From Halopseudomonas laoshanensis (GTDB lineage: Bacteria; Pseudomonadota; Gammaproteobacteria; Pseudomonadales; Pseudomonadaceae): a DNA stretch of 64,000 nucleotides. Positions 1 to 8,290 of this stretch are shown piece by piece; the first letter of the stretch is position 1; each line of letters begins with the position of its first letter. Location: assembly GCF_008365385.1 (NCBI RefSeq), contig NZ_QOVF01000005.1:100976-164975 (forward strand). The letters run 5' to 3'. The translations under genes were made by a program, and so were the position numbers. The notes beneath the pieces are model-generated. The model made no database searches and had not been told where the DNA came from. It saw only the letters and a list, made by a program, of their open reading frames with translations.

Positions 1-363
1 CCAGCGAATGAAGGAGGCGGCGTAATCCACCTCGCCCCGGGATTCCACCAACGGCTTACCCTGCTCCAGGGTCATCAGCGTAGCGATATCTTCCTTGTGT
101 TCCAGCATCAGGTCATACCAGCGCATCAACAAGTCGGCGCGTTCCTGCGCCGTCTTCTTGCGCCAGACCTGAAAGCCTTGCTCCGCCGCGTCTATCGCGC
201 CAAGAATTTCCTCTTCACTCAGCGAGGGGACAGTGCCGAATACCTTGCCGTCCGCGGGATTATCAACGTCTACGGTATTGCCGTTGCCAGCGTCGATCCA
301 CTGGCCATTGACATAACATTGCTGACGAAACAGACGCTGGGTTTTCAATCGAGACAGGGACAT
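1..363 (-). CDS. gabD: Succinate-semialdehyde dehydrogenase, 5' part only
   Basis: The frame starts at an ATG at 363 and runs off the window edge, giving the first 121 residues. The start MSLSRLKTQRLFRQQCYVNG and the following WIDAGNG, VDNPADG and WRKKTAQERADLL segments are the usual N-terminus of GabD-type aldehyde dehydrogenases, which oxidise succinate semialdehyde to succinate in the GABA shunt. The catalytic Cys and Glu lie outside the window, so the assignment rests on N-terminal similarity alone. Another aldehyde dehydrogenase of the same family is possible but less likely. Confidence 0.85.
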   Translation of the reverse strand, partial: MSLSRLKTQRLFRQQCYVNGQWIDAGNGNTVDVDNPADGKVFGTVPSLSEEEILGAIDAAEQGFQVWRKKTAQERADLLMRWYDLMLEHKEDIATLMTLEQGKPLVESRGEVDYAASFIRW

Positions 364-591
364 TCGTCCTCCTATTCGTTTGCATGAGCGGAAATTCCCA
401 TCATTTTCAAGGTAGGCGCCTTTGCCGTCCGATGCAAACAAGACTGAACAAGGCCCGATAGGTCGTGGATATCTTGCGACCATTGCATAGAAACTGACCC
501 GGTTTTCACTGCTGAGTTCGTAATTCCACTACACTGCTTAAAGGCTGGCGTTAACTCCGACCACCTCCTCCCTTTTTCCAATGGAGCCTTC

Positions 592-735
592 ATGGCCAAA
601 CCCAATTACACCTTCGAGAAGCGTCAGCGCGAGCTGAAAAAAAGCAAGCAACAGGAAGAAAAACGCCAGGAAAAGCTTGCGCGCAAGGACTCCGGTGAAC
701 CCAGCGCACCAACAGATGAGGAAACCCCGTCATGA
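592..735 (+). CDS. Small Lys/Glu-rich protein (47 aa)
   Basis: A 47-codon frame begins MAKPNYTFEKRQRELKKSKQ and continues as a highly charged, probably helical chain (KRQEKLARKD) with an acidic, Pro/Thr-containing tail. The opening NYTFEKRQRELKK pattern occurs in small conserved proteins of unknown function in Pseudomonas and relatives, from memory. The ATG of the next small ORF overlaps its stop (ATGA), which suggests translational coupling. No function is assigned. Confidence 0.55.
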   Translation: MAKPNYTFEKRQRELKKSKQQEEKRQEKLARKDSGEPSAPTDEETPS

Positions 736-836
736 GTAAGGGAATGGATAGCAAGAAAGCCGCGAAGAAAAAGCCAGCGCTTAGTCTGCTGGAAAAGCGT
801 GCGGTCAAGGCAGAGAAGGCCAAAGCGAAGAAATAG
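732..836 (+). CDS. Tiny basic Lys/Ala-rich protein (34 aa)
   Basis: The frame starts with an ATG overlapping the previous stop by four bases and encodes MSKGMDSKKAAKKKPALSLL followed by a Lys/Ala-rich end. The composition (about a third Lys) suggests a nucleic-acid-binding or ribosome-associated peptide, but this is inference from composition only. The four-base overlap is the best evidence that it is translated. It is only 34 residues, so it may be missing from automatic annotation. Confidence 0.45.
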   Translation: MSKGMDSKKAAKKKPALSLLEKRAVKAEKAKAKK

Positions 837-915
837 AACGTGGCTCTGTCCCGTTTCTGTGGGTAAAATCGGCGGCTTACGACAATTACCTTCCGACAAT
901 TAATGGGACGGCAAC

Positions 916-1632
916 ATGGGTCGCGCGTATCAAAACCGCAAAGAATCAATGGCCAAAACGGCTGACGCAAAAACCAAGGTGTACAGCAAGTACGCCCGTG
1001 AGATATACGTTACCGCCAAGTCCGGCGGCGTTGACCCGACTGGTAACCTGGCGCTGCGTGGCCTGATCGAACGGGCCAAGAAGGACCAGGTTCCCGGGCA
1101 CGTGATCGACAAGGCCATCGATAAAGCCAAGGGTGGTGGTGGCGAAGATTTTTCCGTTGCCCGCTACGAAGGCTTCGGCCCTGGCAACTGCATCGTTATT
1201 GTCGATTGCCTGACCGACAACCCCAATCGCACCATTTCCGACGTGCGCAATTGTTTTACCAAAACCAAATGCAAGATGGGCACGCCCGGCAGCGTCAGCC
1301 ACATGTTCGACCATTGTGCGATTTTGGCGTTCAAGGCTGACGACGAAGAGGCGGTGCTTGAAGCCTTGATGATGGCCGATGTCGATGTTACCGACATCGA
1401 GAACGAAGACGGCCAGATCACGGTATTTACGCCCAACAATGAATACTTCAAGGCCAAGCAAGCGCTGACTGACAGTTTTGGCGAGATCGATTTTATCGTT
1501 GACGAGATCCAGTTCCTGCCGCAAACCAGCACACCCATCGAAGGTGACGACGTAGCCCTGTTTGACAAATTTATCGACATGCTTAACGAGCTGGACGACG
1601 TGCAGAATATTTATCACAACGCCGAGCTCTGA
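916..1632 (+). CDS. yeeN: YebC/PmpR/TACO1-family protein, YeeN type
   Basis: At 238 residues with [20 protein letters not shown] at the start, this matches the YeeN branch of the YebC family rather than the YebC/PmpR branch. Visible family features are [29 protein letters not shown], a GGGGEDF glycine loop, the RYEGFGPGN motif and the acidic C-terminal domain. Family members have been described as DNA-binding regulators, and more recently as ribosome-associated factors that relieve stalling; which applies here cannot be read from the sequence. It stands alone, 80 bp after the tiny ORFs, and is followed 33 bp later by the endonuclease/phosphatase-fold gene. Confidence 0.88.
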   Translation: MGRAYQNRKESMAKTADAKTKVYSKYAREIYVTAKSGGVDPTGNLALRGLIERAKKDQVPGHVIDKAIDKAKGGGGEDFSVARYEGFGPGNCIVIVDCLTDNPNRTISDVRNCFTKTKCKMGTPGSVSHMFDHCAILAFKADDEEAVLEALMMADVDVTDIENEDGQITVFTPNNEYFKAKQALTDSFGEIDFIVDEIQFLPQTSTPIEGDDVALFDKFIDMLNELDDVQNIYHNAEL

Positions 1633-1665
1633 ACAGACGCGAATCGGGTTTCAGAAGGGGAATAC

Positions 1666-2739
1666 ATGATCTTTAGTGTGGTGCTCTTTGGCTTAAGCCT
1701 GCTCCTGCTGGCGGCCACCATACTGGGCAAGGTGCCGTTGCACGACTGGTGGGTACGGGCCTGCGAGTTTCCACGCGTTCAGATTCTCAGTCTCGCGCTG
1801 TTGTGCGCGGTACTGACAGCGTTCAGCAACGAAACCTGGCAACTCATTACCCTGGGAATCTGTCTGATAGTCATCCTGGTGCAGGGGTGCCACATCGTGC
1901 CCTGGACTCCGCTCTATCCTGTGCAGATGCAAAAGGCGGAACAGGATGACGGAGATCACTGCATTACCCTGCTGATCTCCAATGTGCTCACTCCCAACCA
2001 CCAGTCAGAGTCGCTGATCAGCCAGATTCTGGAACATCAGCCCGATGTGATACTGACGCTGGAGTCCGATGACTGGTGGCAGGAAAAACTGGACGCGGCG
2101 CTGGAAGCGGACTGGCCAAACACCGTCAAGATCCCGCAGGACAATCTCTACGGCATGCATCTTTATTCGCGCCTGCCGCTGCATGATGTCAAGGTCAAAC
2201 GGCTGATCCAGGATGATATTCCGTCAATTCACGGACGCTTTGAATTGAAGAACGGCAAGAAGATCCGCTTCCACGCTGTTCATCCACGGCCGCCCGCGCC
2301 GAACGAAAGCGAGTCAACGCTATGGCGCGACGCTGAGCTGCTCCTGGTCTCCAGGCAGATAGCGGAACACGATGGCCCTACCCTGCTTTTTGGCGACCTG
2401 AATGACGTCGCCTGGTCGCGCACAACGCGCATGTTCTGCAGGGTCAGCGGCATGCTCGACCTGCGGCGCGGCCGTGGCATGTTCAGTACCTTCAATGCCG
2501 ACCACTGGTTTCTGCGCTGGCCGCTGGATCACATATTTACCAGTGAACATTTCACCCTGGGCGGGATGCAGCGTCTCAAGCACATTGGATCGGATCATTT
2601 CCCGATAATCGCTACCCTCTGTTACCGACCCTCCCGCGCGGACGAAAATGACCAACCCGAGCGTGAAGAGGGCGACAAGGAATATGCCCGGGAAACCATT
2701 CTCGAGGCAAAGGCCAACCCAGAAGAGCGCGACGACTAG
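1666..2739 (+). CDS. Membrane-anchored endonuclease/exonuclease/phosphatase family protein
   Basis: The 357-residue protein has about three N-terminal membrane segments (roughly residues 3-20, 37-52 and 58-76), followed by an EEP-fold domain. The hallmark residues are all present: Asn in ISNVL, Glu in LTLESDD, His in HAVHPRPP, GDLND, and the final GSDHFPI. Such proteins hydrolyse phosphodiester or phosphomonoester bonds; the substrate is unknown. A Glu/Arg/Asp-rich hydrophilic tail of about 35 residues follows the catalytic domain. The start has a good AGGGG ribosome site. Its stop overlaps the stop of the convergent GST gene by four bases. Confidence 0.85.
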   Translation: MIFSVVLFGLSLLLLAATILGKVPLHDWWVRACEFPRVQILSLALLCAVLTAFSNETWQLITLGICLIVILVQGCHIVPWTPLYPVQMQKAEQDDGDHCITLLISNVLTPNHQSESLISQILEHQPDVILTLESDDWWQEKLDAALEADWPNTVKIPQDNLYGMHLYSRLPLHDVKVKRLIQDDIPSIHGRFELKNGKKIRFHAVHPRPPAPNESESTLWRDAELLLVSRQIAEHDGPTLLFGDLNDVAWSRTTRMFCRVSGMLDLRRGRGMFSTFNADHWFLRWPLDHIFTSEHFTLGGMQRLKHIGSDHFPIIATLCYRPSRADENDQPEREEGDKEYARETILEAKANPEERDD

Positions 2740-3419
2740 CCGCGCAGATCGTCCAGCCAGGTGCCCACGCGGCCGGCGTCCTGTTCGTGCAGATCATCAC
2801 GCCAGGATTCCTTCAGTGCCGCGTCATACCATTCGCGCATCGGCTCCAGCATCAGCAGGCGCGCCACATATTCCATCGCTGTAACGGATAGCTGCAGATT
2901 GTAGGTCTGCAGGCGAAAAGCCACCGGCGCGAAAAAAGCATCCACGGCTGTAAAGGTTGTACCCGCCAGATAATGCCCACCAAAACGGCTTATGCCTTCG
3001 CACCAGAGTTCATCCAGGCGAGTGAGTTCGGCTTGCAGAGCCGGGGTGACTTCATGCAGCTGAATACGCAAGCCGCAGTTCATCGTGCAGATATTGCGTA
3101 ACTGAGTGAATCCCGAATGCATTTCCGCCGCGGCGCAGCGCGCCCATGTGCGCGCGGCCAGATCTTCCGGCCAGATGCCGGAATGGGTTTCAGCCAGATA
3201 CTCGGCAATTGCCAGCGAATCCCATACACGGGTTTCGCCGTCTACCAGACAGGGCACTTTGCCGCTGGGAGAAAAAGCGCGAAAAGACGCCGCGGTATCT
3301 GCTCCGGCAAAGGGCATCAGGTGCTCGGTGAAGGGTATCCCCAGCTGGCGCATCAATACCCAGGGGCGCAGCGACCAGGAGGAGTAATTCTTGTTGGCGA
3401 TATAGAGTTCAACTGTCAA
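2736..3419 (-). CDS. Glutathione S-transferase family protein
   Basis: The 227-residue protein starts with a thioredoxin-like half carrying the NKNYSSWSLRPWVLMRQLGI segment (putative catalytic Ser around residue 15) and VPCLVDGETRVWDSLAIAEYLAE, which forms the glutathione-binding cis-Pro and Glu-Ser region. An all-helical C-terminal half follows. It probably conjugates glutathione to electrophiles or reduces disulfides in the cytoplasm. It lies 90 bp downstream of the extensin-like gene's stop on the opposite side, and converges on the endonuclease/phosphatase-fold gene. Confidence 0.88.
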   Translation of the reverse strand: MTVELYIANKNYSSWSLRPWVLMRQLGIPFTEHLMPFAGADTAASFRAFSPSGKVPCLVDGETRVWDSLAIAEYLAETHSGIWPEDLAARTWARCAAAEMHSGFTQLRNICTMNCGLRIQLHEVTPALQAELTRLDELWCEGISRFGGHYLAGTTFTAVDAFFAPVAFRLQTYNLQLSVTAMEYVARLLMLEPMREWYDAALKESWRDDLHEQDAGRVGTWLDDLRG

Positions 3420-3509
3420 TCAGGGCTGCTCCAGAATGATCCTGCGCAGCACTATGCCGCTGGTATCGAGATTGTATATAGCCCCAGCGATAGAGAAGCG
3501 CAAGCGCGC

Positions 3510-4229
3510 CTAGCGGCAAAAACCGAAGCCATTGGCGTCGAGGTGGAAGTGGTTTTCATGCGGCTGATTGTAATCAGGCCCCAACACCGTACCGAAATAA
3601 GCGCAGGCAGAGTCATGTACGGCCTTCAGGAAGGTACTTTTTTCCGGAGCCTGGGTATTGTCCCAATCGCGCAGCACACTGACCTGGCCCCCGTCCTTCA
3701 AGCGGAACCCAGCCACATCAAAGGCATTGGCCGAAGCATGCTGACTGCGGCGGGCATTTTCACGGTTGTAGATATTGCGGCAGGCGAAACTGCCGAAATG
3801 ATCAACTCTGCTGACCTCAGAATCCAGATGCTCCAAAGCCAGCGGCTGTAACTGCTGACGCTCGAACATGACCCAGGCCACCAACATCGGGCAGGTCACG
3901 GTAAAGGGCGAGTTGAAGTCGAGCCCGCTGCTTCGCACCCGCACAACATTGGTCAACGGGCAGCCTTGTACCGGGGTGTAGTCTTCCAGATCGAGATAAT
4001 CTACCCAGCCTTCTGGTGCCTCCTCCAACACCGCGACACAGCTTTGCGGCGCCTGCTGCAATTGAGAGAGCTTCCAGCGGGTGACCTGGGTCATTTCGTC
4101 GGTGATCGACAAGGGGGCCCAGGGATTCCACTCTGGCGGCAGATACGTCCAAGGCTTATAAACCACCGCCGCCACGCCAAGCAGGATCACCAATACCCAC
4201 TTCAGAAACCCTACTCTGGAAAAATTCAA
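3510..4229 (-). CDS. Extensin-like C-terminal domain protein, membrane anchored
   Basis: The 239-residue protein has a single N-terminal membrane segment (about residues 9-25) and then an extracytoplasmic domain. The C-terminal half contains SQHASANAFDVAGF and PHENHFHLDANGFGFCR, the paired His/Asp motifs of the extensin-like family, which resemble the zinc site of VanY-type D-Ala-D-Ala carboxypeptidases. A role in cell-wall processing is inferred. Cys residues are spread along the domain and could form periplasmic disulfides. The neighbouring genes suggest no shared pathway. Confidence 0.82.
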   Translation of the reverse strand: MNFSRVGFLKWVLVILLGVAAVVYKPWTYLPPEWNPWAPLSITDEMTQVTRWKLSQLQQAPQSCVAVLEEAPEGWVDYLDLEDYTPVQGCPLTNVVRVRSSGLDFNSPFTVTCPMLVAWVMFERQQLQPLALEHLDSEVSRVDHFGSFACRNIYNRENARRSQHASANAFDVAGFRLKDGGQVSVLRDWDNTQAPEKSTFLKAVHDSACAYFGTVLGPDYNQPHENHFHLDANGFGFCR

Positions 4230-4431
4230 TCAAACCTCTACTTGACTAAGATAACCATGCAAATTGGAGCGACCTGGCTCGGGTCGGTTCAGCCGCTGGC
4301 TCCATGGATATATTGCGAAATAATAACTTATCGTATTTACTGATATTAATTTCCGTATTTTTGCGCTATTCAATTTAATTATCAGGACTATTATAGCTCC
4401 ATCAGCACAACCCACCCTTTGGAGAATCAAT

Positions 4432-4872
4432 ATGAACCGCAGCTACATCACCCGCATTACCCAGACAAACGCCAGTTACGCCACGCTCGCGCTGCGCATC
4501 CCCGCCGGTATCATTTTTATCGCCCATGGCGCTCAGAAGCTGTTTGGCTGGTTCGGCGGTTATGGTCTGGAAGGCACCGGCCAGTGGATGGAGTCGATTG
4601 GTTTGGCACCTGGGTATCTTATGGCCCTTGGCGCGGGCGGGGCCGAGTTTCTCGGCGGACTGGCGTTGCTGCTGGGCTTATTAGTGCGCCCCGCCGCTGC
4701 GGTGCTGGCGCTAACCATGCTGGTGGCCATCGTCACTGTGCATCTGGCTAACGGCCTGTTCATGAGCAATAACGGCTACGAGTTCGCGTTGGCGCTGCTG
4801 GCCATTTCAGTATCGCTGCTGATCAGTGGTGCAGGTCGATTGTCCCTGGATCGCGTTATCAGCCTGCGCTGA
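4432..4872 (+). CDS. DoxX family membrane protein
   Basis: The 146-residue protein has four hydrophobic segments and the DoxX hallmarks ALRIPAGIIFIAHGAQKLFG near residue 22 and AEFLGGLALLLGLLVRPAAAV near residue 70. DoxX proteins sit in the inner membrane; some are linked to quinone or thiosulfate metabolism and oxidative stress, but the function here is not evident. A GGAGA ribosome site precedes the ATG. The 200 bp upstream is AT-rich compared with its surroundings and probably carries the promoter. A short GC inverted repeat downstream (about 4881-4901) may act as a terminator. Confidence 0.85.
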   Translation: MNRSYITRITQTNASYATLALRIPAGIIFIAHGAQKLFGWFGGYGLEGTGQWMESIGLAPGYLMALGAGGAEFLGGLALLLGLLVRPAAAVLALTMLVAIVTVHLANGLFMSNNGYEFALALLAISVSLLISGAGRLSLDRVISLR

Positions 4873-4907
4873 GCTACCAGGCCCGGCGCATCCGCGTCGG
4901 GCATAGC

Positions 4908-5789
4908 TCACAGTGCTGCAAACGTCTGCACCACATAGCTGCGCAGGGCATCAATCAGCGGTCCACGGTTGCTGCCCTGCAACAGCATTATCTGGTAGCT
5001 TCCCAATGACGGCAGGCCGGCTTCAGCATCAACCATTTTCAACGGCTTTTGCACCAGACCTCGGGGGAAAGGCGCTATCGCAAGATCGGCCAGCATCGCC
5101 GCTCGCTGACCAGTGCAGTGTTCACTGACGTAAGCGACGCGATAGGTAATGCCGGCGCGATCAAGTGCCGCTAATGCCGCCTCCCGCCATACGCACCCCG
5201 ATCCCGCCAGCGATAAAGGCAAGGGCCGGCGAGCCGAGGCATGACCACCTGCACATTCCGCCCATACCAGTTGCTCTGTATACACCACCTCGCCTCTGGG
5301 CACCTGGCTTCCGGAGGTGACCAGCGCCAGATCCAGCTCAGCACTATCCACCTGCGCGAACATATCGGCGCTGCGGCCTACCACCACATCTACCTGCACC
5401 CCCGGATAAGCGCGGGCGAAGCTGCTCAATACCGCTGGCAATATGCGCGTGCCTACATCATCAGAGGTTCCCAGCCGCACATAACCGGACAGCGCCGGAC
5501 TGTAGAAGCGGCTCAGGGCTTCTTCGTTGAGGGCCAGCATGCGCCGGGCAAAGCCCAATAACATTTCGCCTTCCGCCGTGACGCTCGCGCGCTTTGGCTC
5601 TCGGAGCAACAGACTGTAGCCCAGCATCTCTTCCAACCGCTTGATCTGCATGCTGATGGCGGAGGGAGTGCGATGCACCTGGGCCGCTGCTCGCGTAAAG
5701 CTGCCGGTCTCGGCGATGGCGATAAAACTGCGCAATACATCCAGCTCAAGCAGAGGCAGTGCCGCGGGAGAGTTGGTAATGTTCGTCAC
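4908..5789 (-). CDS. LysR-family transcriptional regulator
   Basis: The 293-residue protein has a winged helix-turn-helix at residues 13-72 (LLELDVLRSFIAIAETGSFT, then AAQVHRTPSAISMQIKRLEE), followed by a periplasmic-binding-like effector domain. It is divergent from a 56-residue ORF that starts at 5896, and a perfect inverted repeat lies five bases upstream of its own start. This arrangement is typical of LysR autoregulation plus control of the divergent gene. The effector is unknown. Confidence 0.9.
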   Translation of the reverse strand: MTNITNSPAALPLLELDVLRSFIAIAETGSFTRAAAQVHRTPSAISMQIKRLEEMLGYSLLLREPKRASVTAEGEMLLGFARRMLALNEEALSRFYSPALSGYVRLGTSDDVGTRILPAVLSSFARAYPGVQVDVVVGRSADMFAQVDSAELDLALVTSGSQVPRGEVVYTEQLVWAECAGGHASARRPLPLSLAGSGCVWREAALAALDRAGITYRVAYVSEHCTGQRAAMLADLAIAPFPRGLVQKPLKMVDAEAGLPSLGSYQIMLLQGSNRGPLIDALRSYVVQTFAAL

Positions 5790-5794
5790 GACAA

Positions 5795-5817
5795 CCAGTT
5801 CAATAAAATTGAACTGG
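5795..5817. promoter_or_regulatory. Perfect 10-bp inverted repeat, likely LysR operator
   Basis: CCAGTTCAAT at 5795-5804 and ATTGAACTGG at 5808-5817 are exact reverse complements separated by AAA. The site is between the LysR gene and the divergent small ORF, directly beside the LysR start. It contains a T-N11-A arrangement, as LysR boxes do. A further TTGAAC half-like sequence follows at about 5844. Confidence 0.7.
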
Positions 5818-5895
5818 CATGTTATTTAAATTCGCTGGATTGAACAACAGCAACGCGCGAGTCTAGTCGCCTGTTCACTCAAGGAGGCCGATGAG

Positions 5896-6066
5896 ATGAA
5901 AACCACAACCGAAAAACGGATCAGAAAATCTGAAGTTCCGACTCAACCACCCCTGCATGATTTCTACATGCCGGCGATGCCGCCCACAGAGCTGATACAC
6001 GCACTGGCCAAATGGCTGCGCAAACAATATCGGCGCATCCGGCAGCAGGACCGTGGCCAGCTTTAG
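5896..6066 (+). CDS. Small basic protein (56 aa) divergent from LysR
   Basis: The ATG at 5896 is preceded by a strong AAGGAGG ribosome site at 5881-5887. The product starts MKTTTEKRIRKSEVPTQPPL and ends in a basic segment (WLRKQYRRIRQQDRGQL) that recalls small DUF1127-like proteins, although the match is too short to name. Its last bases overlap the convergent MscS gene's stop by four bases. The divergent LysR gene and shared operator make it the likely regulatory target. Confidence 0.6.
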   Translation: MKTTTEKRIRKSEVPTQPPLHDFYMPAMPPTELIHALAKWLRKQYRRIRQQDRGQL

Positions 6067-6962
6067 CTGAGCGATGTTTCGGTAGGCGCGGGGACTTCTG
6101 CGGCGGGCTCGGGATGCGCGGCAAGAAAATCGTTATTCGCGAATACCTCGGTCAGAATCGTTTGCTCCATATAACCGCGCTGCCCGGCTTTGGTCGGAAA
6201 GCGAATGACCAGATGGATCTCGTCCGACACCGGTGTTTGAATGGTTACCCGAGGATTGACCGACGGTGTCTCCAATCCACGATTACGACCGATGCGCGTC
6301 ATGTACTGGCGCACCGCTTCGAGATAGGGAGCACAGTGGCGATTGGCCGATTCCAGAAACGCCGCCTGGGCTGCGCGCCAATCGTCCCTGCGTTTGAAAG
6401 GCACGGTGAACACGTGGAAGTCATATTCGTGGGTAAAGCTTTCGTTGATGACCGGTTCGGAAACAAACAGGGCGTTGGGGATCACCACCACTCGGCCTGA
6501 ACGCTGATGTACGTGCTTGCCGGGGCCGACTTCAAGGATGGTGGTAGTCAGCAGACTCTGGTCAATCACATCACCGCGAAAGTCCTTCACCTGGATGCGA
6601 TCACCCAGATTGAACGAGCGCGAGCCGGTCTTGATGATCGAGCCGATAACGCAGAGGATCAGCTCCTTTGTCGCCACTACAAAGGCTACGGCAATCGCGA
6701 CGATCGACAGTGCCAGCGTGCGTAATTCCTCGCCCCAGATCATCACCAGGCCAAGCAGCATCAACAGCAGGAAGCCGTTCCGAGAATTGATCAACCACTT
6801 GCGGCGCAGCTCGACCGAATTGACCTTCTGACGAATAAGCCGCGACACCAGCGCACGCAGTACCAGGGTCACGACCATCAGAATCGCCGTGCTCAGCAGC
6901 AGGCGGACAACAGAGTCGGAAATCACAACGCTGGCAGGCAGGGTGTCCAGCCATTCGTACAT
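6063..6962 (-). CDS. Small-conductance mechanosensitive channel, MscS family
   Basis: The 299-residue protein has membrane segments near residues 17-38, 62-80 and 84-110, the last being the pore-like helix, then the MscS beta domain motif FNLGDRIQVKDFRGDVID and a C-terminal alpha/beta region ending in a Pro/Glu-rich tail. Such channels release solutes on hypo-osmotic shock. The pore helix is less Gly/Ala-patterned than E. coli MscS, so it belongs to a divergent branch. It is followed on the same strand by no close partner; the small LysR-linked ORF converges on it. Confidence 0.85.
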   Translation of the reverse strand: MYEWLDTLPASVVISDSVVRLLLSTAILMVVTLVLRALVSRLIRQKVNSVELRRKWLINSRNGFLLLMLLGLVMIWGEELRTLALSIVAIAVAFVVATKELILCVIGSIIKTGSRSFNLGDRIQVKDFRGDVIDQSLLTTTILEVGPGKHVHQRSGRVVVIPNALFVSEPVINESFTHEYDFHVFTVPFKRRDDWRAAQAAFLESANRHCAPYLEAVRQYMTRIGRNRGLETPSVNPRVTIQTPVSDEIHLVIRFPTKAGQRGYMEQTILTEVFANNDFLAAHPEPAAEVPAPTETSLS

Positions 6963-7027
6963 AAGTCTTTTCCGTTATTCAGATGTCAGAGTGGCAAACG
7001 GTAACTGCAAAGGCGTCAGGTGACCAG

Positions 7028-7624
7028 CTACACCAGGTTATAAACCACCACGCCCATCATCAGCCCGGTGAACACCAGTGCGATCAAAGCCAGTAACCCA
7101 TCCCGCGCAATCAATGCCAACCCGAAGGCAGTAAGCGCGATCCCTGCAAGATTGGCACTGAAGGGTACAATTTCCATGACCGGCATCGCCAGTGCGATGC
7201 CCAGACAAACGACGGCGATAACCCTGACCATCGGGCCTCGAGTCAGCACCGCGAGTCTAGGACTCAGCAGTTTGTCGATAAACCGGGCCGGCTTCTTCAG
7301 CCAGGTCAGTGCCTTGTGCAGCTTGTCTTTGGGTACTGAGCGGTTGAGCATAAAGCCCGGCAACCAGAAATTATGCCGCCCGAGCAACAACTGAACCGCT
7401 ATCAGCAGCACGACCATACCGATCAGCGTGGGTACACCCGGCAGATCACCAATGATCGGCGCCAGCACTGTGAGCCCGGCAAGTAACAATAGCGGACCAA
7501 AGGAGCGCCGCCCTACTTCATCCATAATCGCCGACCAGGATACCCGGCCATTTTCCTCCGCCGCCTGATCTATACAATCGAACAGTTGCTGGAGATTCTG
7601 TGGGTGATCTTCATCTTCGCTCAT
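7028..7624 (-). CDS. ExoD-family membrane protein (first of two)
   Basis: The 198-residue protein shows the ExoD pattern: a hydrophilic start, GRRSFGPLLLLAGL near residue 38, GVPTLIGMVVLLIAVQLLLG, HNFWLPGFMLNRSV and a C-terminal pair of membrane helices. ExoD proteins have been linked to exopolysaccharide synthesis in rhizobia, but their biochemical role is unknown. A second member of the family, about 45-50% similar by eye, lies at 25007-25591. It is 65 bp upstream of the MscS gene on the same strand, so the two may be cotranscribed. Confidence 0.8.
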   Translation of the reverse strand: MSEDEDHPQNLQQLFDCIDQAAEENGRVSWSAIMDEVGRRSFGPLLLLAGLTVLAPIIGDLPGVPTLIGMVVLLIAVQLLLGRHNFWLPGFMLNRSVPKDKLHKALTWLKKPARFIDKLLSPRLAVLTRGPMVRVIAVVCLGIALAMPVMEIVPFSANLAGIALTAFGLALIARDGLLALIALVFTGLMMGVVVYNLV

Positions 7625-7753
7625 GGCAGTCCGCTGTCGGAGGAATTTTGCACAGGTAAAAATACTTGCGCACTCAAGTCATCGCTATGACAACGAAATA
7701 ACTGGAACGTCCCGACTCAGCTTTTCCAATCTGGCGAAGCCGTCCGGCCGAGC

Positions 7754-8239
7754 CTATCCGGCGGAACCTATCAACTCGCGGACCCGCTCATCGGCACCCG
7801 GCCCCGCTACCGGCACCACATCCCAGGGTTTAAGCGGCAAACCGGCAGCCGACAACACCTCTACCCCTTGCACGGGCAAGCCTGTCGCCTTTTCGATCAA
7901 CAGCAAGCGCTGGCCCTTCTCGTTCGGCCGCCATTTCTCGCCCCACTGCATAAGGGCTACAAGCACCGGGTAAAGATCATGCCCCGATGGGGTCAGACGG
8001 TACTCAAAAGAGCGCCCATCACCGGTTGCCGGCACCTTTTTCAGCACACCGGCTTCGGTCATGGTTTTCAGCCGACTGCTCAGCACGCTGGTGGAGATAC
8101 CCAGCTGCTTCTGCAAAGCGTCAAACGTACGCATACCGTGAAACGCATTGCGCAGGATCAGCAACGCCCACCAATCGCCGATGATATCCAGGGCTTTGGT
8201 GACACTGCAGTCGTCGTGGTGTGGCGTAGCGCGCAACAT
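7754..8239 (-). CDS. HxlR-family helix-turn-helix regulator
   Basis: The 161-residue protein has the HxlR core: CSVTKALDIIGDWWALLILR at residues 9-28, RTFDALQKQLGISTSVLSSR as the recognition helix, and a C-terminal extension beyond the usual 110 residues. The Cys at residue 9 sits at the position used for redox or electrophile sensing in several HxlR proteins. It lies 51 bp downstream of the nitronate monooxygenase gene on the same strand, so they probably form an operon, and it may act on the palindrome in front of that gene. Confidence 0.88.
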   Translation of the reverse strand: MLRATPHHDDCSVTKALDIIGDWWALLILRNAFHGMRTFDALQKQLGISTSVLSSRLKTMTEAGVLKKVPATGDGRSFEYRLTPSGHDLYPVLVALMQWGEKWRPNEKGQRLLLIEKATGLPVQGVEVLSAAGLPLKPWDVVPVAGPGADERVRELIGSAG

Positions 8240-8290
8240 GGCAACCTCACAGCAAAACGGCCCTGCCCTTGGCGGACAGAGCCGCAGTCA

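Noticed and set aside
946..1617. 223-codon open frame antisense to yeeN
   Set aside because: It mirrors the codon pattern of yeeN, has no ribosome site and no recognisable domain; yeeN has full family motifs.
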